Positions 34,056 through 46,648 of a stretch of 64,000 bases of DNA are shown piece by piece (positions within the stretch are counted from its first letter, which is position 1; each line of letters starts with the position of its first letter). This DNA is from Hyphodiscus hymeniophilus. Lineage: Eukaryota; Ascomycota; Leotiomycetes; Helotiales; Hyphodiscaceae. The notes below the pieces were generated by a model. The model was given only the letters and a program-made list of their open reading frames with translations, ran no database searches and was not told where the DNA came from. The stretch covers positions 1,302,001 to 1,366,000 of the forward strand of contig VNKQ01000006.1 of assembly GCA_016508695.1 (NCBI GenBank). The letters are read 5' to 3'. The position numbers and the translations under genes were made by a program.

Positions 34056-34876
34056 ATGACCCTCCTACAGAAGCTGCTTGTCTTGGCTGTGCCACTCGTG
34101 AGCAAGTCATTTGCTGTGCATCCAGTTTCTGCTAATCTTTTTAGCTCTTGCTTGCTTTAACGGCTATTGCTGGGTAAGCCCTTTCACTCATAGTTCAAGT
34201 GTCGTTTCATGAGCTGATGATGGTACTCGATCCAGCTACTCCTATTCCCAAATTCGATTCCTTTCCCTTCCAATATCTCAAGCACTGGGACTTTTCACAG
34301 TAATCTTGCCCCTCATAACCGGCATATCAACTCAAGGAGCATACGGCCTCATCCAGCGATCATCGAAGAAGGACAACTATCATCTCACGATTCCTTTGAT
34401 AGTTGTCATTGGCTTCCAGCTCATCTATGAAATAATCGTTGCTACTCTTGCTATGACTTACGTTCTGCCACCATCATCGCTGGCTTGTGGTTTGGATCAG
34501 ATGTGGCAGTTTCTATACAGCAACAAGAATGCAAAAGCTATCAGGGCAATTCAGGATGCTTTTGAATGCTGTGGCTTCAAGACTGTCGTTGACCGAGCAT
34601 TTCCTTTCTCTGGCGGTAGGTCTGAGTGCGCAGCTGTGTTTGGAAGGGACAAGAGCTGCCTTGGAGAGTGGAGGAAAGCGGAACAAACACATGCGGGACT
34701 GTTCGTGATTGTTGCTCTGGTTGTTTTTCTGATCAAGGTACAGCCTCCAGCAACCTCTATCTTATTCCTACTCACAGTGTACGGTAGGCTGTATCGATCA
34801 TCTCACTTCTCACCAGCACAACATGGGAGCAATCCTGGGCGCATCCTTTCAGACGGCACGTGAACGGCGATGTTGA
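34056..34876 (+). CDS. Tetraspanin-like membrane protein
   Basis: Exons 34056-34097, 34145-34173, 34236-34737 and 34817-34876 give 210 residues. Four hydrophobic segments are present: near the N-terminus, around residues 30-50, around 78-100, and at the end of exon 3 (HAGLFVIVALVVFLIK). The large extracellular loop carries the CCG signature at 135-137 (FECCGF), with more cysteines downstream (SECAAVF, KSCLGEW). That is the tetraspanin layout. After the last span comes the conserved cytosolic start NMGAILGASFQTARERR, then an immediate stop. The +1-shifted frame from about 34869 to 35087 continues with a hydrophilic sequence (DVEDPEEDNRADMRRL) that looks like the missing tail. An alternative exon-4 acceptor at 34777 would leave a 40-bp intron. 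Confidence 0.72.
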
Positions 34877-36876
34877 AGATCCCGAGGAAGACAATAGGGC
34901 CGATATGAGGCGGCTTATCGAAGGAGGTGATAGGCATCAAGAGTCTCGGGATGAACCAGCCGAGGGGCACACCGGTCGGGCGATTGAAGCACCATCGGGC
35001 GACGACCAGAGTCAGGGCCCCAGAGTGCAACCATCTTCACTGCTTGATACAGGGAATGAATGGCGGAATGAAGGAGGGCAACATTGAGAGGTACTTTGAG
35101 CGATGCAGCTTTTGTTAACTTAAACGAGATAGTGGATTTTCATTTGATGCTGGAAGGTCTATGGGATCTTGAGCAATGAGCGTATTAGCGTATCATCAGC
35201 GTGCTGGAAACATGAAGGAGCAATAGCAAACGGTTGCTTGGTAATATTTTTATATTTCATCTCAAAACTTCCATTAATTGATAGTCTCAAATTGGACACT
35301 GTGCTTCGTCTGGTTCGAGGTGTGAGGAGTCAGAGCTCTGGGGATAGCGAATGGAGGGATACGATCTTATGCAATACTCTTAAGACAAAGCACCATGAAG
35401 CTTCAATCCGCAATCTTTACAGTACATTGATATGTACCTTATCCGGCATGCTTCCTTCCACTCGCGCAGCTGAATTTCCCTAACAATTCAAATACTTACA
35501 TAACTTGTTATGTTGCTACTTCACGAGAATGTCAATGAGAAGCCGGACTCTGCAAGACAACTTTCTGATCGTCCCTCCTTGCCTGATATTTTCGGATCTT
35601 ATCAAATCTCAAATCTCTCGGGTGATTCCCTTTCTTTCCGTTCATTCCCTTTGCATCCGAGGGCGTGGCGATTGGTAGCAATCCATGGACGTTATGACCG
35701 GTATGTTTATCCACGCCGAGTGTTGAGGCATTGCACCTTCTGCAAACTTGGTTTCCCTTGCTTCCTGGTGGGCGTAGACGTGGATTCACGAAAACAATGA
35801 TAAAATATGGATACTTAACCGTTCTTCATTCGTATCATCGGCTTTACATACAGCGTACTGTACTGTACTGTCATCAAAACAGGCATCAAGATGGCTAAAA
35901 GTCTATGCAATAAGCGTACAATATAATACAACAAAGAAAGGAAAGGCTTGGGAAATATACAGGTTCAACGCTCAGCGCTCACGCTCGACACTCACTAACA
36001 CAAGGACAGAAAAGAAATCAAAATCACGACACAGCCGCCCCAAGAAGAACTGACCCGAGTCAACATTCTATAGAAGGAAAACATGAAACTGGGAGTGGGA
36101 AAAAAGTCGCCATTGCGCCTCAGAATATCTGCAAGGAAAAGGGATTTCTATTGATTCATTCCTCCTCTGTTTCGGCGACCTGCCTAATGGCATCTGCTAA
36201 GCCCGCTCGTTGTATCGTCATAGCCTCGTTGCGTTGTCGAAAGCGTAGATGCAGAGAGCCTGGCGAGGCTGAGCTCGATTTTTCGCGCGTGCGGCTGAAG
36301 GCTGAATAGGCTGTCGAATATCGAATGGTGATAGGGGGGATTGGTGCCTAGCTCTCGTGATGAGGCACTGCAAAGTTCCGAACAAGCAAGCAAGCAAGCA
36401 AACAGGCAATCTAGCTGGTGGGAAAGATCATGGTCGAGTGCGTGCTGGAAGTTAAGAAGCGCCAATGCTGGACGTCGGAAGTGTCGGTCGAACTCGAACC
36501 GAAAGCAACCGAAGTCGAAATGGGAAAATGCCAATCGCCGTTGTACGTCATCGCGGGAGATTTAGTTGACAAGTTTCGACCAAGATCCAGAGAAAAGTCT
36601 ATTTAAAGGGTGTTAGAAGATGTTTCATGGAGATTGGTGGATTGTTTCCGTTGTGATGGAAGGAAAGTGAGAGCACGTGGTGATAAAGCCTTATCAGCTC
36701 GTGACATGGGCTTCCCCTGAAACGGGACACCGAAAGAGGCAGGCTATTTTGAGCCTTGTGAATTGCCACCCTCAGGTCCAACCAGCTGGGCGACGGGGAG
36801 GAGGAGGGGGGATAAAGTTGTGAGTCAGACATACCCGAGATGTATTTTTGATCTTCAGTGAAAATGAGTGCGTTTT
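34877..36876. other. Gene-free region after the tetraspanin
   Basis: The first 210 bp hold the out-of-frame tetraspanin-like tail (to 35087). Beyond that I find no gene. There is a short (AAGC)n run near 36386-36401. Open frames are under 120 codons and featureless. Confidence 0.45.
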
Positions 36877-37190
36877 CTAGTCCTCCCATTCTGTTGACAC
36901 ATTAATGTTAGCATGGGATGGAAACGAATTGGACGAGGAATCTCCAGTTGAGTGGAGGGGAGCTCTTACCATCGTCCCCTTCCCAGGTCTTTGGCTTGGC
37001 GTTGAGAACTTTGAGATCGTCAGTATGATATTTCAAGTAGTTTGAACATTTGATGAAGTGAATGTAAGAGGATAATGACGAAGAAGCAGGAATATCAAAG
37101 CATACCTAAAGCGTGGGAATCCCTGGACCTCGAAAGCAGCATCGCCGAGGCGCCGGTGTTGGTGTTGGTGTTGGTTGTTTGGCAGAACAT
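36877..37190 (-). CDS. Candidate 45-residue spliced small protein
   Basis: This is a small gene I inferred from splice signals. Exons 37106-37190, 36970-37008 and 36877-36890 join in phase: 85 + 39 + 14 nt is 46 codons including the stop. Intron 1 runs from GTATGC to CAAAG with a perfect branch-like TACTGAC just upstream. Intron 2 runs from GTAAGA to CAACAG. The product starts MFCQTTNTNTNTGASAM and ends NAKPKTWEGDDEWED, an acidic, Trp-bearing tail. I recognise no family. The NTNTNT stretch comes from a short GGTGTT repeat. Chance splice-like signals remain possible. Confidence 0.35.
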
Positions 37191-37524
37191 GTTGGCGGTA
37201 ATGCTGGGTTGATGCGATGGATTCAGAACCTTGTTATGCTTTTTGAGAGATCGAGTGGGTTGAGTATGGGTGTAGAATAACCCTGAGTTAATCGGTAACT
37301 GTATGGCGCTTTATGTGACTGTTGGATGTTGATGTTGGTACAAAGAGAGAAGGCCGAAGAGGTGTTTAAGTATCTACGATTCTTTGTTTGGAAAGCCTCA
37401 ACCTGGGCGACGGGGCTATGGACGGACGATTCAGATGCTAAGCGCGGCTTACGGGGCCTCTTTCCTGGTGGGAAGTCATCAGGCAGGTAAGGTAGTCAGG
37501 TAGTCATAGACGCAAGTAGCCAAG

Positions 37525-37561
<37 letters not shown>

Positions 37562-39372
37562 CATCATCAGTCTGCTTGTCCAAAACAGCCCCAGGTGGTG
37601 CCTTACAGCAAGCGGTAGCCTAAGCGTGTGTTTTAGGTGTCGGGTTGTCGTAGCCTGAAAGGCGAGTGTCGCATTCCAGGCCAGTCAATCCAGCGGTCCA
37701 TACAGCGGCCATGGAAGCCTTCGCTCTCCCAGTCACAGGCTCACAGGCTCACAGCCCACAAACCCACCACCCTCCACCCTCCAAGGGTGGTGAATGTTAC
37801 TGTAGGCGAGTCTCTCAGGGGTGGTGAGAATAGGCGAGTCCCCTCCTCCACGCCTCCTCGCTCTGCGTCACAAAACACCTCAACCTACCAAGACCTACCA
37901 AGAGTCCAACCACCCCAACCACCTCAGATCCCGGGCGTGCTTCATCCCATTTCAGTTCCTGTCAGGCCCCGATCAGAGCCCCGTTAACCAGCAGAAGGGG
38001 TGCAGGAATCCATCAGCTGCCCTTTTCCAGAAGCTTGGAGCTGGGCCCTTCTAGCGAGTTGCCCGTTCTGGGACCGTTCTGGGACACAGAAAGAGAAAAG
38101 TGAGGCTCCCCTCCGCCACAACCCTCGATCATCGATGCCCAATGGATCCATGGTGTTTGTGCCCTTTGCCCTTTGCCCTCTTCCATCTCTATCCTCGACA
38201 AGGGATATCCAAGGAGATAGGACGATCGGATACTCGGATCAGCACTACCGCTGGGCAACGAGCCCCGTCTGGCTGGTCCGGCAACGACGTTCCTGAGAGT
38301 GAGGCCGTACAGAGTGGTCGCCTATCGCACCACTGAACCTTCATCCTGCGTACTCGTACCGCAAGCGCATGACAGCCGCGGACCCAAGAAGGTCTCTTGG
38401 ATGCGTGAATTATCGGCATCAATGGAGGCTCTTGCTGGACCAGGGATTTGTTTCGTTGGCGGGAGTTGCAGGATCGTTAAAGATTGGACGAGGTCCGAGA
38501 TGATCGCCGCGCGTTTCTTCATCTTCAGACTGTCAAGACGCCCTGTTTGATGCTTACCAGTACGCCCTATTCCCAGGGCGTCGCATGTCCTCGTCTTTGT
38601 TTTCATGGAAAAAGAAAACCCGCACTGCTCCGTCTTGACTCACCGGTCCTCGTATTAAAAAGCGCTCTCTCACCGTCGACGTGTTGGGTCGCAATCCACA
38701 AAGTTCCTGAGGTTCATCATGGCTATGCACACTTTTTGCCATCCGTCAGCCACTGGAGGGTGTTCATCCACAAGTACCGTGCACCCTCCTGCAATCTACT
38801 CTCTGCCAGTACCGTGCCTGCATTAGGCTGATGCACGAAGCGATCCAAGTGGTTTGGGTATTCGTCATTCAAGATCTCGCCTTGAGTCACTTTGCATGGA
38901 GAACTACGGGCATTGGCCCTGTCGCATGAGTCGACCAGTTTCCCATTCGTTGCTTTGCGATCTGAAGACACATCCAGTATCGAGTCATTCGGAGAGGGGA
39001 AGTGACATTATTTCTCGTTCAACAACAAGTCATTTGCGTGGTTGTACTGTCGGACTCTGCTATCATATTTCAAGTACACTGCCACCCTGGATACGAGAGA
39101 GTTGTTGTTCAGTAACAAAACTCCACCTTTGTGGTCGTTCATTCATCATTCATCACTGTTGGTGCCGCTATGCTACAAAATTCAATGCATCCAATCGCCT
39201 GACTACAGCCCCGACGACTGAATAACCAAGTTCCCATGCCAAACCCATCAATGCTCCATGAAATCGTCTAAGAAAATACAGGCTAATCGTCCACCGTCGA
39301 TATATGGCCGCTCTTCTCCCGATGGATCCGGCATGACAGATCTATGGGATTTGATCTCTCGTCCTTCATACG
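37191..39372. other. Gene-free region with microsatellite
   Basis: About 2.2 kb. It contains the (ATT)n microsatellite at 37526-37569 and a C-rich segment at 37690-37960 with small tandem phrases such as CAGGCTCA. I see no convincing gene. Confidence 0.45.
37526..37569 (+). repeat. (ATT)n microsatellite ending in (ATC)n
   Basis: About twelve perfect ATT/TTA units, running into three TCA units. It is a simple sequence repeat, likely polymorphic between strains. Confidence 0.97.
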
Positions 39373-39378
39373 TCAGCC

Positions 39379-42212
39379 TCAAATATTGAATATGGACTGG
39401 GGAGGCTTACCGAACTCTCGCGCAATGCTACGCAGCTCTTGTACAAAGTCCTCAATTGGTTCAGCGACACTGCGATCTTTGAAAGCTGCCATCCCATCGC
39501 GGATAGGATTGCAGGCCTCCTTGCCATTCTTCCTCGTCTTGAAGCTAGAATGGTAGATCTCTTTACACCTCTCGAAAAGCTCGGCCTGGGTCAACCTCAC
39601 AAGCTCCTGGAATCTCTTCCGTTCGCTCGACGCGGCATATCCTCTGTTTGCGATTCTCCCTTCGCAAAAGTAATATGCCAAGCCCAAAGTCTTGTCAATG
39701 GAGAGGATCAGAGCGAGGAAGACGCTGAAGCTTATGGCCCATTTCTTGTCGGTGCTCGTGCCTTTGTTGTTGGTCCACATCATACTCCCCCAGGATTCGA
39801 GGACTTTCATGATGCGTTTCTGTTGAACCTCGAAAAATGCAAGTTTGACCTGCCGCGTCGCACAGCGAGCTGCCGACCGTTTCGGGTATTTGGTATGGAA
39901 ATAGGTTTCGACTGTGTGCATGGAATCGTCGTCGAGGATGAGGCTTCGTTCAAGAATCGTGGACGTTACGTGGATCTCGAGGGCTTGTCGCAGCATCTCA
40001 AACTAAATAAGTCAGCGATAAGTAGCGAAAAGGGGGAGATGAGGAAGTACCTCAGTACCTGCGGTCTTGCTGGCACAGTATAGATCGCCAAGCGACCTAA
40101 GGAGACGCTCCGAAAACATCGAGTCTTGATCATCGTATGGGATCGGAAGGTAGTGCTTCAGATTATCCTCCACGATGTTATGGACCAACCGGCGATATTC
40201 TTCTTGCATGTCGTCCATCGCCGCGAGCGGAATTCCAACAGGTGGACTGACCTTCTGTACATGTGTTCTATCTGCAATAGTCTGGCGGTTGATCCCCAAT
40301 TCCGAATCAGGGTGGATGTCAAGTCCGACCACCACCACTTCGATGGGCTCTTTGTAACCCCACATCATTCGTATGCGCATCTCGTGCGTACCCCATGCCT
40401 TTGCGTTCTTGCTAATGAATTGTTCGACATTGGCCTTGGTGAAATGGCCCATGAGGTAGTCTACAAGTTTTAGCCATCTCTTAAAGCGCTTCTGGAAGTA
40501 TCACGTCATACCAGGTACCATAAACGTATAGAGTGATTCAAGTGGATCGTTAAAGCAGGGTAACAGACAGAACCGTCGTTTGCCTATTAACTCTGCGCAC
40601 TTCTTACACGGCGAGCCAGGAGAACAGGGGGAGCACTTTATTTTGGAAAGATGACAGGCCCAGCAGGCCTTAGCTTCACGGACTTCACGAGCCTCCTTCT
40701 TCTCCTTAGTTGTTAAAGCTCTCTGGCGACCACGTGGGAGTTTCGGCGTTTGCTTCGTCACACCAGGGTAAAGGGTGAAAACATGCTGATGGTCATTGTG
40801 GAGAGGTCGGGGTGAAGGTGTCTGATGTGGTGTGTCAATCATCTCAAAGGGCGAGCCTGCTGATTGAGGAGAGCCTTGTGATGGAATGGAGCTGTTGGCG
40901 TATGAAGGATACGTGACGGTCTGCCATCCGTCGTAATCGCTATCATCTCCAGTAGGGCTAACGGCAGGCTGTGGTGTGATATCTCTCTGGCGAATATCTA
41001 AGAATTCTTGCCCTAGTAAGTAAGCACCGTAACCGGGTCCCTGAGGCGGCTCAAATGCGACGTTTCCAGGGTTTGCATTCTCGTGGAAGCTAGTGGCATC
41101 TTGGCTCCAAGGGATTTGTGTCGAGGTCGTTGACTGTCCGAAATGAAAGCCTTGTAACGGGGGAGACTGTGTTATGGTAGCTGCAGACCACTGGACCATC
41201 TCGTTGTTGTACATCGACATACTTGCGACGCCAGTCCAATCTTGCATGCCCGAAAAGTCATTATCGATCGGAAATGGCTCCTGAATCGCTGGCGATGTTG
41301 GCATGATCTGATTTCCGTTGTTTGACGCCGAGGGGTCGTAAGCTTGCATGGTCTGGAAGTATTCATCTATTTGGGACGTTCAGAACTGCTACCAAAAGAC
41401 CAAGCCCTAACAAAGAGCATAAAGCAAAGCCATCTAACTACGACTTGATTTCAAACCAAATGGAAGGTGAGCAGCGGCTGGATACATCGTACACCAAATG
41501 GCGTTGACAATGGTCGAACACACATACCTAACGAGAGATCTTCAAGCTGCATCTTGCCTCCTGGCGAATCCACTCCAGCGTTGGATCCAGGCATGACATA
41601 GCTTTCGGAAATCGAGGATGCCATGGTACTGGCACTCGACACATCCATACTGTCGAAGCTTCCAAATCTTCCATAGTCGCTGTCGGAAGTAAACCCAGCA
41701 TCCACGTCAGGATTGAATCCGGCTCCATTCAGAACAGGCGCATCCCAGGAGATATTAAGCGCATGGTGAGTGGACATTGGCGCCTGTTCGACCTTGGGAG
41801 AAGGGGTGTTGTTATTGGGAGAAAGAGGAGAGTTTGGAGGTATGTTGGGATAATTATAAGAAATCATCGGGGCCTGCCAGGAGATATCTGCTTGGCCATC
41901 TCGTTGGACCATTTGGTCAAAAGGTAGCTGGTCCTGATTCTCAGCAGGCGACCTCTGGAGATCCCAGAAATTGAAGCCGTTAAAATCGTTGGCCTGTCCT
42001 TGAAGCGACTGCTGATGGATCTGAACGCTTGGACGCGATATAGAGTCCCGAGGAGGCGACACAGAAGCTGAAGGGATGGAGACGTTGCGGTGATAATACT
42101 TCGGGTTGTGGTGGTAAGCGACTCTGGAATCCCTCCTCTTCCGCACTCTCTGCGGGGTGGTGGCACTGCTGGGCCACTCGGCCCTAGCCTGTGAAGTCGT
42201 ATTCTCGATCAT
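39379..42212 (-). CDS. Zinc-cluster (Zn2Cys6-like) protein with internal zinc cluster
   Basis: Exons 41528-42212, 40512-41366, 40051-40460 and 39379-40002 give 857 residues. Introns are GT-AG and in phase. The N-terminal 440 residues are low-complexity and rich in Ser, Pro, Asn and Gln, with a basic RVRKRRDSR near the start. The cysteine cluster is internal: C463, C466, C473, C482, C485 and C495, i.e. CX2CX6CX8CX2CX9C (CWACHLSKIKCSPCSPGSP). A basic RQRALTTKEKKEAREVREAK precedes it. After it comes DYLMGHFTKANVEQF and a 330-residue helical region of unknown fold. This is a known fungal architecture of likely transcription regulators, differing from the common N-terminal placement. A donor at the last TTCG could move the stop to 39373. 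Confidence 0.8.
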
Positions 42213-43153
42213 TTCAGGACATGCCCTCTCTCCGGCCGACGATCTGAGGCGTCTAGGAAGGCATCACCGCCGTTTGAGATGCTTTGCCACGCAAGGGAGA
42301 CCTTTATCATGTTTTCCGACCAAGTTTTCACGAGTACAGAATCGAGATGCCTGTTTTAATGAGGTGATCTTTGCCAGCGCAGCGCAGAGCCTCATGGTGA
42401 GCGGGGTTGCTGCTTGTAGGGGGTTGCAATTGGGCCAAGGCGCACTCGGCCTCGATGCTGTGGAGCGCGGGCTTTACTGAATTGCGCGACCGAGTAGAAG
42501 GTCAGGCTGCGTGACGGATCGCTGGCGAATGGGGGCCGGTCTTGGATATGCATCGTCGGCGTGAAGGAGCGGTTTGTGTATCCCATGGACTGCGCAGTAG
42601 TCTATGATTGGTAGTACAGTGGGTGTGATGCAGAATAATACTCGAGGGAAATTGGTGCTACTCGAGGACTAGCCCATGCAGCTTGGCGAGTGCGACGAGC
42701 CGTGTGCTGTAGGAATGCTTTACAATTACAGCGGACTTTAGAAGCCGCTACAAACCAGCATTCGAACATTCTTCTGAGAGAGGTGTCAATCATGTGATTT
42801 ACATGAACAGCAGTGAGGCAGCTTCGAGAAAGAAGCGCTTTTCATCGGGAGGAAGAGCTGAACTTGAGGGAGGCGGGATTGAAACCCTGTATCGCCCCAT
42901 CACGTGATCATTAGAGCTACCTGCCTTACCTTGATAGCATAATAGACCCCAAAATACTCCAGCCGGGTTCAAAATCACCGCATTTATGTAAACCCAGAAT
43001 GAGAGGCCGGACTTTGCAGAGAAACTTCTCAATCTAGCGAGCGCATATTATTGCATTCGGTCATGTGATTTAGGGTTCAGTCGCTGCCTTTTTCAAGGAG
43101 GGTTCATTCATTCGTCACTCATTATAGACCTCATCCGCATATATCTGATAACA
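42213..43153. other. Intergenic, zinc-cluster gene upstream region
   Basis: Promoter of the zinc-cluster gene and 3' end of the phospholipase gene. I see no further gene. Confidence 0.5.
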
Positions 43154-44827
43154 TCAAGAGCCATAGTAACAATAATTCTCGAAACAAGAAGTGCATTCAT
43201 CCGGGAGAGCTTGACCGGTCTTCATCATCAACGCGCAACCCAAGCATGTCCCCCAGCACTCATTGCCACCCTGACTAGCCATCTCTACACCGTTCGCAAT
43301 CATTGCCGCTGTCTCGTTCTTGGGATACGCTAACTGCGCGGTAGGCACGTTGCTCGCGAAGGTGAAGTTGAAATTCGGGATATACACAATCGTTACCTTG
43401 CTGGTGTCGTTGCAGCCGAAGAATGTCGCTCTCTGATTCAAGCCTTCCGAGACGAAGGTCTCGACCGAGGGAATGAATGGCATGCGTGTCAAGTTGTGGT
43501 TGAAAGATTGGACGTATGTTGTAAGGATCTCTGAGCCGTTGGGGAAGTTGTTGCTTGTATCCGCGCTGTTGTCGTTGACGATGATGACTGAGATGTTCCG
43601 TGCGGGTTGAAGGAATGGGAAGATCGGGTTGTTCTGTAATGCTTCGCCGCCATCGACTAAGCTTAAGCTCTTCTGCGCCGTCACGTTGTTGGCAACGTTA
43701 GGGGTTGCCGTCGACGAGACGTATTCGTAGAAAGGATTGCGGTATGTGGCGTACTCGTCCGAAGTTGTAACCTCATGGGCATGGTTGATGATTTCTTCGA
43801 GGATATTGTCTAGGCTCGTTGATGAGTTTGCCGGCGGAGGAAGGCTGAGACAGAGCTCGTTGAAGAGGGTACTCGATGTGCCGAGGATGTAACCCAGGTT
43901 ATCGTACTTTTCCGTGCAGACAGTCGTGACCGGCTTTCCGTGCTTCATCGATGTACCCAAGTACTTTGTTTTCATGAAAGCGCTCACGTCACTGTCCCAA
44001 CTTCCGAACTCGTATGGACTAAACTCGTAGGTAGTAGCGTTGGGTCCTGGTAAACATTCTCCAAGCCATGTTTTGACGCCAAGGCTGGTGATGACTGGAA
44101 AAGGAGCCGCATGGGATGTGAAATTGGAGAGTTTAGTGATGGAAGACAGCGTAGTGTGAACGCCGCCGTCTTTACCCTCGAGAAGCTCGTAAGATAGGAG
44201 TCTTCCCCATGGGTCAGTAAGAGTAGTGTGGAAACCAGCAGCATCTTTCAGGAGTATATCATCCACAACTTTAATATAAGCCTCAGCTGCCAATAAGACT
44301 TCGGGGTCAAGAAGACTGTCTTGAAAAGCCTGCCCCCAAAGGTTGTCCCTTAAGTCAGAGATTGTGGGGTAATTATTCCCAGCAAAAGACGAGAGCAACC
44401 ACGCGCCACCAGAGAGTCCAGCTTGATAAGTCAATCCTTGGAAAAGACCACTTGTGCTGACATCGCTGTCTCGGCCATCCAGACCCTGAATCACACCGGC
44501 GCCCAGAAGAAGTGCTCTGAAGCCACCACCACTGGAGGTCAGTGCAACCTATGAATGTCAGCGATTCACTTCAGAAAAAGTCGGCCATATGAGACACACT
44601 GTTGGCAAGTCATCGGTCCCAAATCCAGGGTTCGTCTTCGTTAGCCAAGCCTTCAAATTCACATCCGCGACGGCTTTTCTAGCGACTCGATATGTCTCTT
44701 CTTTGTCCGACAAACCACTCGCTGGTCTCACAAGAGATCCATTAGGGCAGATGGCCGGAACCGGAGCATAACCTGACAAGACGCCGACGGTGAAGAGGAG
44801 CAACGATGAGAAGAGTGAGGAAACCAT
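43154..44827 (-). CDS. Secreted lysophospholipase / phospholipase B
   Basis: Enzyme that releases fatty acids from phospholipids. Exons 44600-44827 and 43154-44548 (51-bp intron) give 540 residues. A signal peptide covers about residues 1-19. Next comes the mature start APVPAICPNGSLVRPA. SSGGGFRALLLGAG forms the oxyanion region. The nucleophile elbow is GLSGG (Ser122). The catalytic Asp is probably D375 (SLVDGGEALQNNPIFP), as in cytosolic PLA2-like fungal PLBs. Many N-glycosylation sequons and a cysteine-rich end (ECWGTCLGCALM, CTSCFENYCYYGS) fit secretion. There is no GPI-anchor signal. Length is somewhat shorter than GPI-anchored PLBs. Confidence 0.93.
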
Positions 44828-46281
44828 TTCGAAATCTTGAGAGCAAAATCAAAGATATGCGTGAAAGATGAATGTTGAGTGGCGAGAACTCAAGTAGGGA
44901 GGTGGAGGTACTTGAGAAAGCGGAATTTACCGCAGCGGAAGATCAGGAAACCCAGCAGTGAGTTTTGACAACTTCAGAGATGTACCTGCATACGCTCCAC
45001 GAGGGAGGGTCATTGATATAGATGCTCGAGTCCAATCTCAGCGCGGGGGCCTTTCCGGACCCTTGCTACGGGCCAACCTCGAGAAGCGTGCACAGCGTGT
45101 ACTTGCCCCAAGAGACGTACGTCTTCGTACTGGTCTCTGAAGATGGTGCTGGGTGGTGGTGTAGATCCTCTCCGCAGCCTACCGCAGCTACCAAAGAACA
45201 AACAAACACAAGCTTGATTTGACATGATTGTTCCGCCGGAAGGGGATGGACTCAGCCACCAGCAGCCACCAACAAATACAGGGCTGCCGATCTCCTTGAA
45301 CGGCGTGATTTCGTACAACCCCATCAGCTTCCAGCTCAAATCGGTGAATAGCGAGTATTGGGAGGGGTACTCTTCTGTCGCTTGACCTCTGTGTCGGGAG
45401 AGGCATTTTGCATAGAAAATCAAAAAGTTATTTATCCCGACTAGACAAGCTCAAGAGTTACGACCAGGGTCTCCAGGCCGAGAGAGGTGTTATCCCCGCA
45501 ACCAACCTCATCGGCAACCTTCCATGCGTCATGTTGACAGTAGACCTCTTCTGCCCTCTTACTTATTTGATCTCCTCTTCCCACGTGTGTCACTGCCATA
45601 CCGCCACTTCAACCAGTGGCTGCTACTGTACCCTTGGACGTGCATAATGATTGCGTATGTACTTCCTCGCTTGCAGACGAGGCAGAGCTTGATGTCGCTG
45701 TTCGTTCTGTGCATAGTTGCGAGGAGTTCATTAAGCTAATTGCTTAGACGTCAAAAGCGCCGAGGTTCATGGCGGCCGCGGGTGAATGTTGCAAATGTCC
45801 TTCTTTGCAAGAACCCCACTTCTGAAATGAAATACTATCCCCAAGGAGAAGGTGATAAGTGGGAGCTCTGACCGTCCATTGTTTCCCAGTGGAGACATGT
45901 GACTTGGTATTTCTTTTTTGTTTTGGTCCATATCTGGGTGCTCTCCGTTTTGCCGCTCTAAAGGGGTCCCCGTTGTCTATGAAGCCATGTCTGTCAATGC
46001 GCCGGGTCAGGCATGGCACACGCATTCACGATTGTCTACCAGCCTCTTGCATTTTCAGGTCGGGTGGCCATGCTGCGATTAGTAGAAGGCCATAGGCTTC
46101 GTGCAATTAAAAAAAAAGCAGAGAGTGAGTATCAGCACGTATCGTCGTGAATGCTATTGTAGTCCAAACAGACGCAGCTCTCGCACTATCTGTTAGGCTT
46201 GCTTGCATTTGTTGAGGGAGAGCCTTATTTGTGTTAAGGCTACGCAGTAGCTTTTCCGTTTAACCAGGGGTCTTGTAGTAG
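44828..46281. other. Intergenic, upstream of phospholipase gene
   Basis: About 1.5 kb without a supportable gene. Confidence 0.45.
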
Positions 46282-46648
46282 CTAACTCGCCCGCCATTGC
46301 AACATTTTCCGCATAAACTGAAGGAAGTCTTCTTTATTACTACTGTTGAGGTCCCCCACAGACTCCTCTGTGCTAGTAGCACTTGAAAGATGCATTCCGC
46401 CATGCCATTGATCCACAAGATCCAGCATGAAGCCAATCAGGGCCTGTAATAAATAGTGCTTGCCCTCTTTGGTGAAGAGCTCGACGGTCCTCCTTCCACG
46501 CTCCAAAAGTTCTGAAGACAGCTGTCCCATCATAACAATCGTCTCAGCAATGTGAGCTCGAATCATATATCGTTTCTCTTTAAATCCTGTCCGTATAGCA
46601 TAATTTCCCCTTCAAACAGGTCCCGAATCTGATAGTCGTGTCAGTCCA
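46282..46648 (-). pseudogene. Possible decayed gene fragment
   Basis: An open frame from 46566 to 46282 encodes an amphipathic helical sequence (AHIAETIVMMGQLSSELL, LLQALIGFMLDLVDQWHGGM). Just upstream, in a different frame, a coding-like stretch (RDLFEGEIMLYGQDLKRND) follows a good intron end, CTGAC...TATCAG. The two meet out of phase around 46580-46590. That suggests a frameshifted gene remnant. I recognise no family. Confidence 0.3.

Noticed and set aside
34860..35087. Separate small gene in the frame after the tetraspanin
   Set aside because: It lacks an ATG start and fits better as the frameshifted tail of the tetraspanin.
36184..36534. 116-codon minus-strand frame
   Set aside because: Composition comes from simple repeats (AAGC-type runs read antisense) and there is no motif.
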